NCBI RefSeq assembly: GCF_011516645.4
Contig: NZ_CP088285.1
Coordinates: 868,001-932,000, forward strand
Origin: Bradyrhizobium septentrionale
Lineage (GTDB): Bacteria; Pseudomonadota; Alphaproteobacteria; Rhizobiales; Xanthobacteraceae
Reading direction: 5' to 3'
DNA length: 64,000 nucleotides
The notes below the pieces were generated by a model. That model did no database searches. It was not told the origin of the DNA and saw only the letters and a list, made by a program, of their open reading frames with translations. Both the position numbers and the translations under genes were made by a program. Shown here piece by piece: positions 9,254 to 18,021 of this stretch (its first letter is position 1; every line of letters starts with the position of its first letter).

Positions 9254-10491
9254 AGAAGCTCACATCGGCTCACAAACTCAGCAGCCGATAGCCGATCGCT
9301 TACCACTCCGCCAGACGGGGTTTCTTTGCCGCTTACTGACGAAGGGCGTCTTGCCGGAGCCGGAGCGTCCGACCAGGCCGACACGCTCGCTCGCATCTAT
9401 GTCGACCGACAGAGTGGAAGGTAACGTCGTCGAGCACGATGCGGCCGCCCTGGATGCCGATCGGCCTCGCATCATCGGCATCGACAATGCCGAGCGGCTC
9501 GCCATGGATCTGCACCAGTTCCTCCATGTCGTTCACCGAACGCTGCAAGTCGTTGATGTGCATGCCGACATCCCGCAAGTAGGCGTGAATGATGTAGTAG
9601 CTGGTCAAGACATAGGTGACGTCGCCCGGCGTGGCGGCGCCATGCGCCCACAGCAGGATGGCACCGCCGATCACCGAGGCGCGGAAGCACAGCAGCACCA
9701 GGAGCTGCGCCGTATCGAGGTGTGGTTGTAGCGGAGCCAGGTCCGCCGCACCCGGCGGCGCCAGCGGCTGATGACGCCGTCGAGCCGGATGTCCTCGCGC
9801 GTCTCGGCGCCGAACGACTTCACCACCGCGTTGCAGGCCACGGCGTCGGCCAGCGTGCCGCCGACCTTGGTGTCCCACGCATTGGAGAGACGTGCGGCTG
9901 GCGCGATGCATATCATCGTGAAGCCAATGGTGACAGCCACATAGAATAACGCCCCCAAGCCGACAACCCCGCCGAGCACGGACCAATGCACCCCCAGCAG
10001 GATCATCGAGCCGACGAGCACCACCAGCGACGGCAACAATGCGGCCAGCACCGTATTGTTGAGCAGATCAAGCGCCCACATGCCCCGCGTGATCTTGCGC
10101 ACAGTGGAACCCGCGAACGAGTTGGCGTGCCAGTCAGTCGAGAGTCGCTGCGTCCGCATGAAGCCCTCGCGCGCAAAATCTGACATCGTCTTAAGCGTGA
10201 ACGGCACGATCGCCTGCAAGCCTGCAAGTCGCAGTATAACCGATAGCAGGCCGAGCAAGACGATGCAGCCGAACGAAACCGTCGCCGCGCGTTGCGCCGC
10301 AGGGTCGGAGGGGCCCAATGTCAGCGTATCGACTAGGTGCCCGGAGTACACGGGCATGAACAGGTCGGCCACCGTTGCGCCGAGAAAACCGACAAGGATA
10401 ATCGTGACACGGAGGGGCTGCCTTACCCAATGCTCCAACACGAACGGGAGCACCACGCTGATCACGGCGGCTCGCTTCTTATCTCGAACGA

Positions 10492-10827
10492 TCATGGCAC
10501 TCGCGATTGTGATGCTCGCGCCTTTCGATGCGGACGCGATATACCCAGTGCTCGACGATCCGAGGCGAAACGGCAATGCCCGAGGGGCTTGGCCGTTGTC
10601 GCCTCGAGCTCAGAACGCACAGCGAATACTTGTACGTCCCTTGCCATGGCGCGTAGCATCCCGGCGTTATTTACCATATTGTGCTCGCTGTCAGACTTTC
10701 CATTCTCGGCATTGACTTTCCACTTGTGCCAATCGCTCCAGCGCGCCGGCCATACCGATCCTGTCAGGAAGCCGATGGAACGCCACAGCAAAGCACCAAG
10801 CCCACTGCATTCCCTGTAGTCAGTCAT
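10492..10827 (-). CDS. small hypothetical protein upstream of ABC exporter
   Basis: Not recognised. The ATG at 10827 has a strong ribosome-binding site (GGAGGTGAG, about 7 bases upstream). The product begins MTDYRECSGLGALLWRSIGF and is tryptophan-rich in its first 36 residues (WPARWSDWHKW). The frame runs for 111 codons and overlaps the beginning of the exporter pseudogene, so the true C-terminus may be shorter or frameshifted. The good start signal and the position directly ahead of an exporter make it a candidate substrate or partner, but nothing in the sequence proves it. Confidence 0.4.
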   Translation of the reverse strand: MTDYRECSGLGALLWRSIGFLTGSVWPARWSDWHKWKVNAENGKSDSEHNMVNNAGMLRAMARDVQVFAVRSELEATTAKPLGHCRFASDRRALGISRPHRKARASQSRVP

Positions 10828-10950
10828 CGGACTCACCTCCGGCGCCAAAAGTGCCGCATTATGTTTCGATATGATGCTGTTCTCGCGAACACTGCAATGT
10901 TCTGGCATCACATGCGTGGATAAGAATGGCGCCCCGTCGCATCGGCTCAA

Positions 10951-11534
10951 TCGGCAAGTCAGCTATTTTCGCCGGAGGTCATCGGCAGATAAGAGCTACG
11001 GTCCACGTTGCCCCCTCCTTTGACCGCCAAGGTAACGAAACCTCTTAATCATCCTGCCTTCCTTCACTGAAGCTTAAATCCGCACCTCAGTTCTGCGACA
11101 ACTTTCAGCTTGTGATGTTTACGACTGTGCATTCCCAAGGAATCGTGATGCCACCGCTTTGACCAAGTCAAGGCACGAAATTCATGGGAGCTCCCGAGCA
11201 CCAGACCCGCTGCGAGTGCTCTGGCTACACCAGTCCTCGCCTCGGCAATCGACGTGCCACTTACGGGTTTACCTGAGCAGATCCGGCGTAAAAGCGAGCA
11301 GCAAGCAGGCTACTCCGCAAATCAGCGTTGCGCGGTGTCGCATTTCCGACATCGCGGTGGTCAATTGGACACGGCCCGGCATGACGCAAACGTTGCTCCA
11401 TGTGATGCGGGTCGCTCATCGTGCCGAGGTTGAGCGATCGTTTGAGTGACGCGTACGCGCCATGACGATGTCACCGCGCATGAGCTAAACCTCGGTCATC
11501 TTTATCCATGAATGGTTCGCATCAAGCGTCTCGC
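10951..11534. other. intergenic stretch, no gene seen
   Basis: About 580 bases without a convincing reading frame, ribosome-binding site or repeat. The stretch ends at the left inverted repeat of the deleted IS66 copy. Confidence 0.4.
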
Positions 11535-11617
11535 GTAAGCGCCTAAGAGACCCCATCTGGCGGAGGGTGTGAGCGATCGGCTATCGGCTGCTGAGTTTGT
11601 GAGCCGATAAGGCTTCT

Positions 11618-12001
11618 ATGTCTGCGCCTAATTCTGGAACTAGAACCTTCCATATGATCGAAGCGGTCGCCGACAGTCTTGAGGGAGCGCCGCGTCAGCT
11701 TCGCCGACGCTGGTCGGACGAGTTCGAGGCACAAGTTGTGACAGAAGCGCTGGAGCCCGGCGCGAGCGTATCGGCGATCGCCCATCGGATTGGCATTCAC
11801 CCGCCGCAGCTGTTCGCCTGGCGCCTTGATGCTCGGGCCGAGCGGCATTATCGCTCACGGCACTCGAGTTGCGAGGTTGTGGTGGCGTCTGTGGAAGGCG
11901 CAGTGATCGAGATTGCCAAGGGCGAGGTAGTCGTGCGTGCCGGCGTGGATATCGACGAAGCGCACTTGCAGCGGGTGATCCGCGCGGCCCGTTCGGCATG
12001 A
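11618..12001 (+). CDS. tnpA: IS66 accessory protein TnpA (in deleted element)
   Basis: 127 residues, nearly the same as the protein at 8870-9253, including LRRRWSDEFEAQVVTEALEPG and SVSAIAHRIGIHPPQLFAWR. One histidine (AHRIG) replaces the usual arginine, in line with drift. The stop overlaps the start of the tnpB stub. The partner genes are missing here, so the protein could act only with other copies. Confidence 0.85.
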   Translation: MSAPNSGTRTFHMIEAVADSLEGAPRQLRRRWSDEFEAQVVTEALEPGASVSAIAHRIGIHPPQLFAWRLDARAERHYRSRHSSCEVVVASVEGAVIEIAKGEVVVRAGVDIDEAHLQRVIRAARSA

Positions 12002-12177
12002 TCCCCTCTGGTGTGAAGGTGTTCCTCGCCAGCCATCCAGTCGACTTCCGCAAGGGTATCCATGGCCTTGTTGCGCTTGTGCGCGATGCCGGCTCAGATC
12101 CGTTCGACCGTGCGCTCGCCAACGGCTGGCCGAGCAGCGAAATCGATGCGCTTATGCCATGGAACGCGGCCGCCTTA
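12001..12177 (+). pseudogene. tnpB stub fused to the tnpC tail
   Basis: The first ~36 codons are TnpB (VKVFLASHPVDFRKGIHGLVALVRD up to DPFDRAL). These run directly into the last part of TnpC (ANGWPSSEIDALMPWNAAA). This deletion joint removed about 1.8 kb. The fused frame remains open beyond the tnpC stop position and into the flank, down to 12354. Confidence 0.75.
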
Positions 12178-12198
12178 CGGCCTCACCTTGCCGCTTAC

Positions 12199-12550
12199 TT
12201 TCGGTCAGTTCGCATTGAGGGTAGAGGCATGCGTGGACGAAAGCCGTCGCCCACCACGGACGAACAACTGACTGCGCGCCAGCGCTGGTTAGACCGTCTG
12301 GCTATGAGATATAAGAGTCCCCCCATGAACGAGCCAGACGAATCCGACCTTTAGAAGGAGTCACGGCATTACCCATAAATTTGCGAACTTCGGTAAGTCG
12401 AACGAGAGCGCCACACTCTTTGTTGGACGTTCGCTCTAAGTATGTTCGAACTAGGCTAGTCATCCAGTGGATCGTTGCCACTGTCTCAGCAGGCTGTTGT
12501 CATCCGAAAGACGGCAAACCCGGGCGCGGCTCCACCTTTCTCCTCGAGCT
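12199..12550 (+). other. intergenic stretch ahead of the tts box
   Basis: A 41-codon frame (12229-12354, MRGRKPSPTTDEQLTARQRW...PPMNEPDESDL) is open here and is possibly a small gene or the tail of a larger one. It has no clear ribosome-binding site. The remainder shows nothing recognisable. Confidence 0.25.
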
Positions 12551-12568
12551 CGTCAGCTTCTCGAAAGC
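12551..12568 (+). promoter_or_regulatory. tts box (TtsI-dependent type III secretion promoter)
   Basis: CGTCAGCTTCTCGAAAGC matches the core of the rhizobial tts box, the binding site of the response regulator TtsI, which acts downstream of NodD and flavonoids. It lies 117 bases before the start codon of the GH12 gene, a usual distance. Confidence 0.88.
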
Positions 12569-12685
12569 CAACCTTCCTAGCATTCGAACCCGGTCTCTAG
12601 ATGCCAATGCCGCCTATGCTGAACTAGGCTACCCGCTGGGCGGATCTGCAGGAGACTTTGTTATCATAATCGAAAGGAGAGCTTT

Positions 12686-13492
12686 ATGGATTCCAATCGG
12701 ATAAACGGTGGCGGCGCGCAAGGGTCCCCACCGGGGTACGTCCGGACACAGGAGGATCATGATCTATTTAGGCAGGCCGCGAATGAAGCCGGGTCATTAT
12801 CATCTGCCGCGCTTGTAACGGCGCAGGCTCCGATTTGGAGTTCGAGCGCTCCATACGGAAGCTTTTCACGCGAAGGCTACTCTTGGAACAACGACGTATG
12901 GGGTCCGCGCCCTGGGCCTCAGACGATTTCGGTGAGTGGCGTCAACCGGTGGAGCGTATGGTCGAACCAGCCTAATACGCCGGGCATCAAGAGCTATCCG
13001 CACGAGGCTTTTAGTATCGGGAAACCGCTCAGTTCAATCAACACTCTGAGCTCGAGCTTCAATCAGGAGGTTCCTACTGGCGGCGCCTGGGATGTCGCCT
13101 ACGATATCTGGGACAGCTCAAACCAGCATGAGGTAATGCTCTGGACAAACTACACCGGAAACTCGGACGGGAGCGGCAACGTTAAGCCCATTTCATATCA
13201 TTATGCCCCTTCCGGTGCGGCGATTCCGGTCTACAGCAATGTCAATGTAGGCGGAGCGACTTGGAACGTGTTTGAAGGTGAAGGCCCCCATGGTCACAAG
13301 GTCATCTCATTGCTGCGCACTTCGAAGACCAACAGCGGGACAGTGGACATCAAGAGTATCCTGCAGTGGATCAAGTCGAAGGGGTACTTTGGCGACATAA
13401 ACGTCGGTAGCGTCCAATACGGCGTCGAGATTACCTCGTCCCCGGGGGGAAAGAACTTCAATTTCAACAACTGGTCTGTGACCTCGAAGTGA
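12686..13492 (+). CDS. gunA2: GH12 endoglucanase, GunA2-type type III effector
   Basis: 268 residues starting at an ATG preceded by AGGAG. The protein lacks a Sec signal peptide. Its first ~45 residues are Ser/Gln/Gly-rich, as in type III secreted proteins. From about residue 50 it follows the glycoside hydrolase 12 fold: YSWNNDVWG, WDVAYDIWDS, and HEVMLWTNY with Glu149 as the likely nucleophile. Glu248 in YGVEITSS is the likely acid/base. GH12 enzymes cut beta-1,4-glucans such as plant-wall cellulose. In B. diazoefficiens a tts-box-controlled GH12 protein, GunA2, is secreted by the type III system. The symbol is assigned by resemblance and promoter context, not by alignment. Confidence 0.85.
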   Translation: MDSNRINGGGAQGSPPGYVRTQEDHDLFRQAANEAGSLSSAALVTAQAPIWSSSAPYGSFSREGYSWNNDVWGPRPGPQTISVSGVNRWSVWSNQPNTPGIKSYPHEAFSIGKPLSSINTLSSSFNQEVPTGGAWDVAYDIWDSSNQHEVMLWTNYTGNSDGSGNVKPISYHYAPSGAAIPVYSNVNVGGATWNVFEGEGPHGHKVISLLRTSKTNSGTVDIKSILQWIKSKGYFGDINVGSVQYGVEITSSPGGKNFNFNNWSVTSK

Positions 13493-13721
13493 AGATCCGT
13501 GTGCGGGCGGCACGGTGAGCTGCGCTTATGCCAATGAGCCACGCTGGCTGACGGCCTTAGCTTGCGCTTACCGCTCGCTCGCGGCCGTAATGGACACATT
13601 CCCGCCGCACCAGCCCCTGATGAAATGTCGCGGACGTTCTGTACGCGTTCGGTGATGGCTTCGCTGGAAGGATCACTCGCGTCGACTGCTTGACGGCCGG
13701 CCCTCGCGGTCAAGGCCTCTA
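13493..13721. other. intergenic stretch between the GH12 gene and IS5
   Basis: About 230 bases with no gene or clear terminator seen. Confidence 0.4.
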
Positions 13722-14693
13722 GCAGGCTATTGAAAAAGGTGCTCGCCGCCGACCAGCGACCGTGATTCATTGGCTCTGACGAGATTCGGAGATGGTGCGT
13801 GCGCGGCGGCGACAATCGAACGGGCGAGCTGTTCAGCTACGTCGATCTGGAGGCGCGGGTGCGGCGTGACCATCCGCTGCGAGCGATCCGGACGATCGTG
13901 AACGAGGCGCTGTCGACGCTGGAGCGCGAGTTTGCCGCGCTCTATTCGCCGATTGGGCGGCCGTCGATCCCGCCGGAGAAGCTGCTGCGGGCGATGCTGT
14001 TGCAAGCGTTTATTCGATCCGCTCGGAGCGGCTTTTGATCGAACGGCTGGAATACGACCTGCTGTTCCGCTGGTTCGTCGGAATTGGCGTCGACGACGGA
14101 GCCTGGGACCATTTGGTGTTCTCGAAAAACCGCGACCGGTTGCTGGAAGGCGACATCGCGGCCGAGTTCCTCGCGGCGGTGCTGGCGCAGCCCAAGGTGA
14201 AGAAGCTGCTGTCGAGCGATCACTTCTCGGTCGATGGTACGCTGATCGAGGCCTGGGCCTCGATGAAGAGCGTGAAGAGGCTCTGGCGCGCCGCCGGCGC
14301 AAGGCGGCGGGCGCAATGCCGAAGCGGACTTCCATGGCCAGAAGCGCTCGAACGACACCCATGCTTCGACCACCGATCGGGATGCCAGGCTTTACCGCAA
14401 GGGAAAGGACAAGGAAACGAAGCTGTGCTTCATCGGGCATGGGCTGATGGAGAACCGCCACGGCCTGCTGGTCGACGCCTGCCTGACGCGGGCCGACGGG
14501 CATGCCGAACGGGTGGCCGCGCTGCACCTGATCGAACCGCGTGCCGACCGGCCGACAGCGATCACGCTTGGCGCCGACAAAGCCTACGACGCAGAAGACT
14601 TCGTCAACGGTGAGCGTCATGCGGAGACCACGCGCTGAGGGTTGATCTGGTCGGCTAGGAAGATCTCGCGGAATGGTTTGTCGCGAGGTCACA

Positions 14694-15137
14694 ATGTCAA
14701 AGGATAGTCGTAAGGATAGCGATAAGGATAGGCATATGCCTATCCTCGAACACGGCGCCGACACGCTGCAGCGTGTCGAGATCATCACCGGGACGGGCCG
14801 ACGTCGGCGCTGGTCGACCGATGCGAAGGCGGCGATTGTTGCGGAGAGTTTTGCGCCGGGTGCAAGCGTGTCCGCAGTGGCGCGGCGACACGACATCAGT
14901 CCAAGCCTGTTGTTTCTCTGGCGTCGCCAGGCTACGCGGGCGCAGGTCGCGGAGCGCGGGGACAGAGGCATGCCACCTGGCTTTGTGCCGGTCGCGATCA
15001 CCGGCTGTGGGCGCCCGAGTGAGGAGCAGGCGGCGATCGAGATCGAGGTCGGCGCGATTCGCATCCGTGTCAGGGGGACAGTCGACCGGGAGGCACTGTG
15101 CGAGGTGCTGGCGGCGGTCGGGACGGTTGGTCGATGA
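14694..15137 (+). CDS. tnpA: IS66 accessory protein TnpA
   Basis: 147 residues from the ATG at 14694 (GAGGT 6 bases upstream). It contains GRRRRWSTDAKAAIVAESFAPGASVSAVARRHDISPSLLFLWRRQ, the OrfA helix-turn-helix. The first 20 codons are unusual: three AAGGATAG repeats 12 bases apart run into a perfect 22-bp palindrome (14725-14746). An alternative ATG sits at the palindrome centre. Confidence 0.9.
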   Translation: MSKDSRKDSDKDRHMPILEHGADTLQRVEIITGTGRRRRWSTDAKAAIVAESFAPGASVSAVARRHDISPSLLFLWRRQATRAQVAERGDRGMPPGFVPVAITGCGRPSEEQAAIEIEVGAIRIRVRGTVDREALCEVLAAVGTVGR

Positions 15138-15484
15138 TCGGGCTTCGAGCTGGGTTGTCGATCTGGATTGCGACGCAGCCGGTCGATTTCCGCCGCGGCA
15201 TGGACTCGCTGGCGATGCTGGTGAGCGAGGCCTTTGGAGCCGATCCGTTCGACGGCGGACTTTATGTCTTCCGCTCCAAGCGCCGAGATCGCGTGAAGAT
15301 CCTGACTTGGGATGGAAGCGGCCTTGTCCTTTACTACAAAAGAATCGAGGGGCAGTTCACCTGGCCGCCGATCAAGGAAGGCGTCATGTCGCTATCTCAT
15401 GCTCAGCTCTCGGTGCTGCTCGATGGCTCGGACTGGAAGCGTGTGCCGATGCGAGTTGTGGATCAGCCGATGCGAGCTGGTTGA
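15134..15484 (+). CDS. tnpB: IS66 accessory protein TnpB
   Basis: 116 residues with QPVDFRRGMDSLAMLVSEAF, LYVFRSKRRDRVKILTWDGSG and FTWPPI. Its ATG overlaps the tnpA stop. An upstream in-frame ATG at 15098 exists but lies inside tnpA. The frame is intact. Confidence 0.92.
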   Translation: MIGLRAGLSIWIATQPVDFRRGMDSLAMLVSEAFGADPFDGGLYVFRSKRRDRVKILTWDGSGLVLYYKRIEGQFTWPPIKEGVMSLSHAQLSVLLDGSDWKRVPMRVVDQPMRAG

Positions 15485-15538
15485 TCATTATCAAGAGTCG
15501 TTCGTCACTCATGCGGAGTTGTTGTAGAATCGCTCTGC

Positions 15539-17167
15539 ATGAGTGATTTGCCTTCCGATCCAGCATTGCTCCGACAAGCCGTGATGACGCTATCGTCACG
15601 GCTTGCGGCGTTGTCGGAGGAATGCAGCACGCTGGCGACCGAGCGTGATGCAGCGATCGCCCAACGCGACGCTGCGATCCAGGAGAACGACAAGCTCCTG
15701 ATGATCCTGTCCCAGTACAAGCGCACGATCTTCGGTCCGCGCTCCGAGACACTGGATATCGGACAGCTGTCTCTCTTCACCATCAGGGCACAGGCGGTTC
15801 GTGCCGCCGCCAACGACGACGTGACCGGAGGCAGGCTGCCTGACGGAGCGGAGGGCCGTGGAAAGCGACCGGCGCGACGCAACCGGGGGAAGCTTCCGGA
15901 GCATTTGCCGCGCATCGATGTCGTGATCGATATCGAGAGCCACATCTGCCCTTGCTGCGGCGAGCAGCTGCACAAGATCGGGGAGACCGTCAAGGAAGCC
16001 TTCGACGTCATTCCGATGCAGTACCGGGTCAAGCGCATCATGCGTCCACGGTACGGCTGCCGGGGATGCCGCCAGGGTGTTCTGCAGGCACCCGCGCCGG
16101 CCCAGGCGATCGACGGTGGAATGGTGACGGAAGCCTTGCTGGCCCACGTCGCGGTGATGAAATACGGCTACCAGCTGCCGCTGTATCGCCAGGAACAGAT
16201 GTTTGCCGCCCAAGGCATCACGCTCGACCGGCAAACGCTGGCCTCGTGGATGGGCCGCGTCGCCTGGTGGCTGAAGCCGCTTCACGCGCTGTTGCGCCGC
16301 GCAGTGATGTCCTACCCGCGGCTGTTTGCCGACGAGACGCCGCTGCCAGTTCTCGATCCCGGCCGTGGCAGAACCAAAGTCTGCCAGTTCTGGGCGATCG
16401 CCACCGACGACCGCCCGTGGGGCGGCCCGGCGCCGCCGGCAGTAGTCTACGTGTTCGCCGAGGATCGCAAGGCAATCCGCGCCAGGCAGCTGTTTGGAGA
16501 CTACGACGGCATCCTGCAGGTCGACGGCTACGCCGGGTACAAGGGGCTGATTAAAAACGGCGGCCGTCTGGTACAACTGGCGTTCTGCTTCGCGCATGCG
16601 CGGCGGAAGTTCTGGGACGTCCACATCGCGACGAAATCGCCGATTGCCGCGGAAGCGCTGCAGCGGATCGCGATGTTCTACGCCATTGAGGATCGCATTC
16701 GCGGTTTGCCGGCGACGCAGCGAGCTGCGGTGCGACAATCCGACACCAGACCGCTGATCGAGGACTTCAAGCCCTGGCTCGAGGCGCGACTGCTGGAAGT
16801 CTCGAAGAAATCCGGCCTTGGCAAGGCGATCCGCTACACCCTCAACCATTGGGATGGCCTGACGCGATTCATCGATGATGGGCGCATCGAGATCGACAGC
16901 AATACGGTCGAACGCAGCATCAAGCCGATCGGGCTGGGAAAGAAAAACTATCTGTTCGCAGGCAGTGAGGGCGGCGCCGAAACCTGGGCCACTCTCGCAT
17001 CACTCATCAACTCCGCAAAGCTTCACGACATCGACCCACGGCACTATTTTACTGATGTTCTCGAGCGCATCGTCTCCGGACGTACCAAGATCAATCAGCT
17101 GAACACGCTGCTGCCGTGGAATTGGAAAGCCGAGCGCGATGGTTCGGAGCCAAAGCTCGCCGCTTGA
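15539..17167 (+). CDS. tnpC: IS66 transposase TnpC
   Basis: 542 residues. It has N-terminal coiled-coil AAIQENDKLLMILSQYKRTI and FGPRSETLD, then CPCCGEQLHKIGET, LFADETPLPVLDPG, LQVDGYAGYKGL, FCFAHARRKFWD and EIDSNTVERSIKPIGLGKKNYLF. All expected blocks are present and the frame is open, so this copy may be functional. Confidence 0.93.
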   Translation: MSDLPSDPALLRQAVMTLSSRLAALSEECSTLATERDAAIAQRDAAIQENDKLLMILSQYKRTIFGPRSETLDIGQLSLFTIRAQAVRAAANDDVTGGRLPDGAEGRGKRPARRNRGKLPEHLPRIDVVIDIESHICPCCGEQLHKIGETVKEAFDVIPMQYRVKRIMRPRYGCRGCRQGVLQAPAPAQAIDGGMVTEALLAHVAVMKYGYQLPLYRQEQMFAAQGITLDRQTLASWMGRVAWWLKPLHALLRRAVMSYPRLFADETPLPVLDPGRGRTKVCQFWAIATDDRPWGGPAPPAVVYVFAEDRKAIRARQLFGDYDGILQVDGYAGYKGLIKNGGRLVQLAFCFAHARRKFWDVHIATKSPIAAEALQRIAMFYAIEDRIRGLPATQRAAVRQSDTRPLIEDFKPWLEARLLEVSKKSGLGKAIRYTLNHWDGLTRFIDDGRIEIDSNTVERSIKPIGLGKKNYLFAGSEGGAETWATLASLINSAKLHDIDPRHYFTDVLERIVSGRTKINQLNTLLPWNWKAERDGSEPKLAA

Positions 17168-17605
17168 TCAGTTCGACGGCACGGCGTCGGGAACTTCCTG
17201 CGCATCGCTGGCGTCGTCGTAGATCTCTTCGCGGATCACGCGCAGCGTTACCTCGTGCAGATACACTTGCAGCGCACCCTCCAGCTCGGTGAACTCGGGC
17301 AGCAGGACTCGATCAACGAAGCCCCGTGACGCACGGACCATCACCGTGTTACGTCGCTGTCGGCGATAACGAAACGGCCGCAGCCCATATCGGCGGCAAA
17401 GCGCCAGAAACAGGTGCCGAGACCACTGGTCGGGAAGTGAGAATTGCTGTTCGATCGGTGGATCGTGGCGAGCAAGTTCCTCGACCCGGGCCCGCACCCG
17501 CTGCAGCGCGGCTTCCGCTGCAAGGCGCTCACCAGCAGTTCCGGCCCCCACGAACAACGCCTCGATCTTCCGAAGCTTCTCGCGCAGCTGCGACTCGCTG
17601 GTCAT
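17168..17605 (-). CDS. DUF2786-like passenger protein of IS66
   Basis: 145 residues, convergent with tnpC (the stop codons abut) and inside the inverted repeats, so it is cargo. The N-terminus SESQLREKLRKIEALFVGAGTAGE with AAEAALQRVRARVEEL resembles the short helical DUF2786 segment. The middle part (SRHLFLALCRRYGLRPFRYRRQRRNTVMVRA) is basic and may bind nucleic acid. No function is known to me. Confidence 0.6.
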   Translation of the reverse strand: MTSESQLREKLRKIEALFVGAGTAGERLAAEAALQRVRARVEELARHDPPIEQQFSLPDQWSRHLFLALCRRYGLRPFRYRRQRRNTVMVRASRGFVDRVLLPEFTELEGALQVYLHEVTLRVIREEIYDDASDAQEVPDAVPSN

Positions 17606-18021
17606 TCTGATCCCCGTTGCCCGCTCCGAACCGGGATCAACCCATCACCGCGCGCCGGCGGCGTCAATCATCCCGACCGCGCTATCCAGAGCATTCCGCG
17701 CAAGTCAAGCCCAGGCACCCGTGATCCTCTCGTGACGCTCACCGTCAACGAGCTGCGCTCGATGAACGTGACGCCGCATGTTGCGCAGAACACCAGCGGC
17801 CGCAGCTCTGCGATCGACGGGCGAACGACCCGGCACGGCGGCTATGCCGCCAGCCAGCGCATCCGCAAGCGGATCGAGGAGGCATTCGGCTGGATCAAGA
17901 CGGTCGCCGGGCAAGAGAAGACCCGCTTCCGTGGCCATGAACGCGTCGGATGGGCCTTTACCTTCGCTGCCGCCGCCTACAATCTGGTGCGGCTGCCAAA
18001 GCTGATCGCGGAGGCCGGCTG

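Larger units (their letters stand above)
6842..9336 (-). mobile_element. IS66-family element inserted in the ABC exporter gene
   Basis: The element is 2495 bp. Both ends start GTAAGCGGCAA reading inward, and an exact 8-bp duplication TGACGAAG occurs at 6834-6841 and 9337-9344. It carries tnpA, tnpB and a frameshifted tnpC on the minus strand, so it needs help to move. The internally deleted copy at 11535-12198 is a close relative. Confidence 0.95.
6160..10576 (-). pseudogene. ABC exporter (membrane + ATPase fusion), split by IS66 and frameshifted
   Basis: The gene reads right to left. The membrane domain begins near 10576-10495 with hydrophobic stretches such as VTIILVGFLGATVADLFM and LVVLVGSMILLGVHW. 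A frameshift falls near 9720 and another near 9340-9400. The ATPase begins with Walker A GRSGSGKT, after which IS66 (6842-9336) is inserted. Removing the element and one TGACGAAG copy restores SGKT-PFVKLVQRLYDV. The remaining ATPase half has Q-loop VQQEP, signature LSGGERQRVALARA, Walker B ILILDEATSSLD and the AHRL switch. It resembles LmrA/MsbA/HlyB-type half transporters with a fused ATPase. Given three lesions it is not functional. Its proximity to the ATP-grasp gene suggests a lost peptide-export locus. Confidence 0.85.
11535..12198 (+). mobile_element. internally deleted IS66 derivative
   Basis: 664 bp remain between a left end GTAAGCGCCTAAGAGACCCC and a right end (reverse strand) GTAAGCGGCAAGGTGAGGCC. 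tnpA is complete, tnpB stops after about 36 codons, and the sequence then jumps in frame to the last codons of tnpC (LANGWPSSEIDALMPWN). No 8-bp duplication is visible at the flanks (CGTCTCGC versus TTTCGGTC). It is related to the element at 6842-9336. Confidence 0.85.
14610..17742 (+). mobile_element. complete IS66-family element inside IS5
   Basis: 3133 bp. Both ends read GTGAGCGTCA inward, with an exact 8-bp duplication CGTCAACG at 14602-14609 and 17743-17750. It holds intact tnpA, tnpB and tnpC and a convergent passenger gene. Confidence 0.95.

Noticed and set aside
14700..14731. Three AAGGATAG direct repeats as a CRISPR-like or plasmid iteron array
   Set aside because: Only three 8-base units at 12-base spacing, inside the 5' end of tnpA; neither repeat length nor spacer pattern fits.
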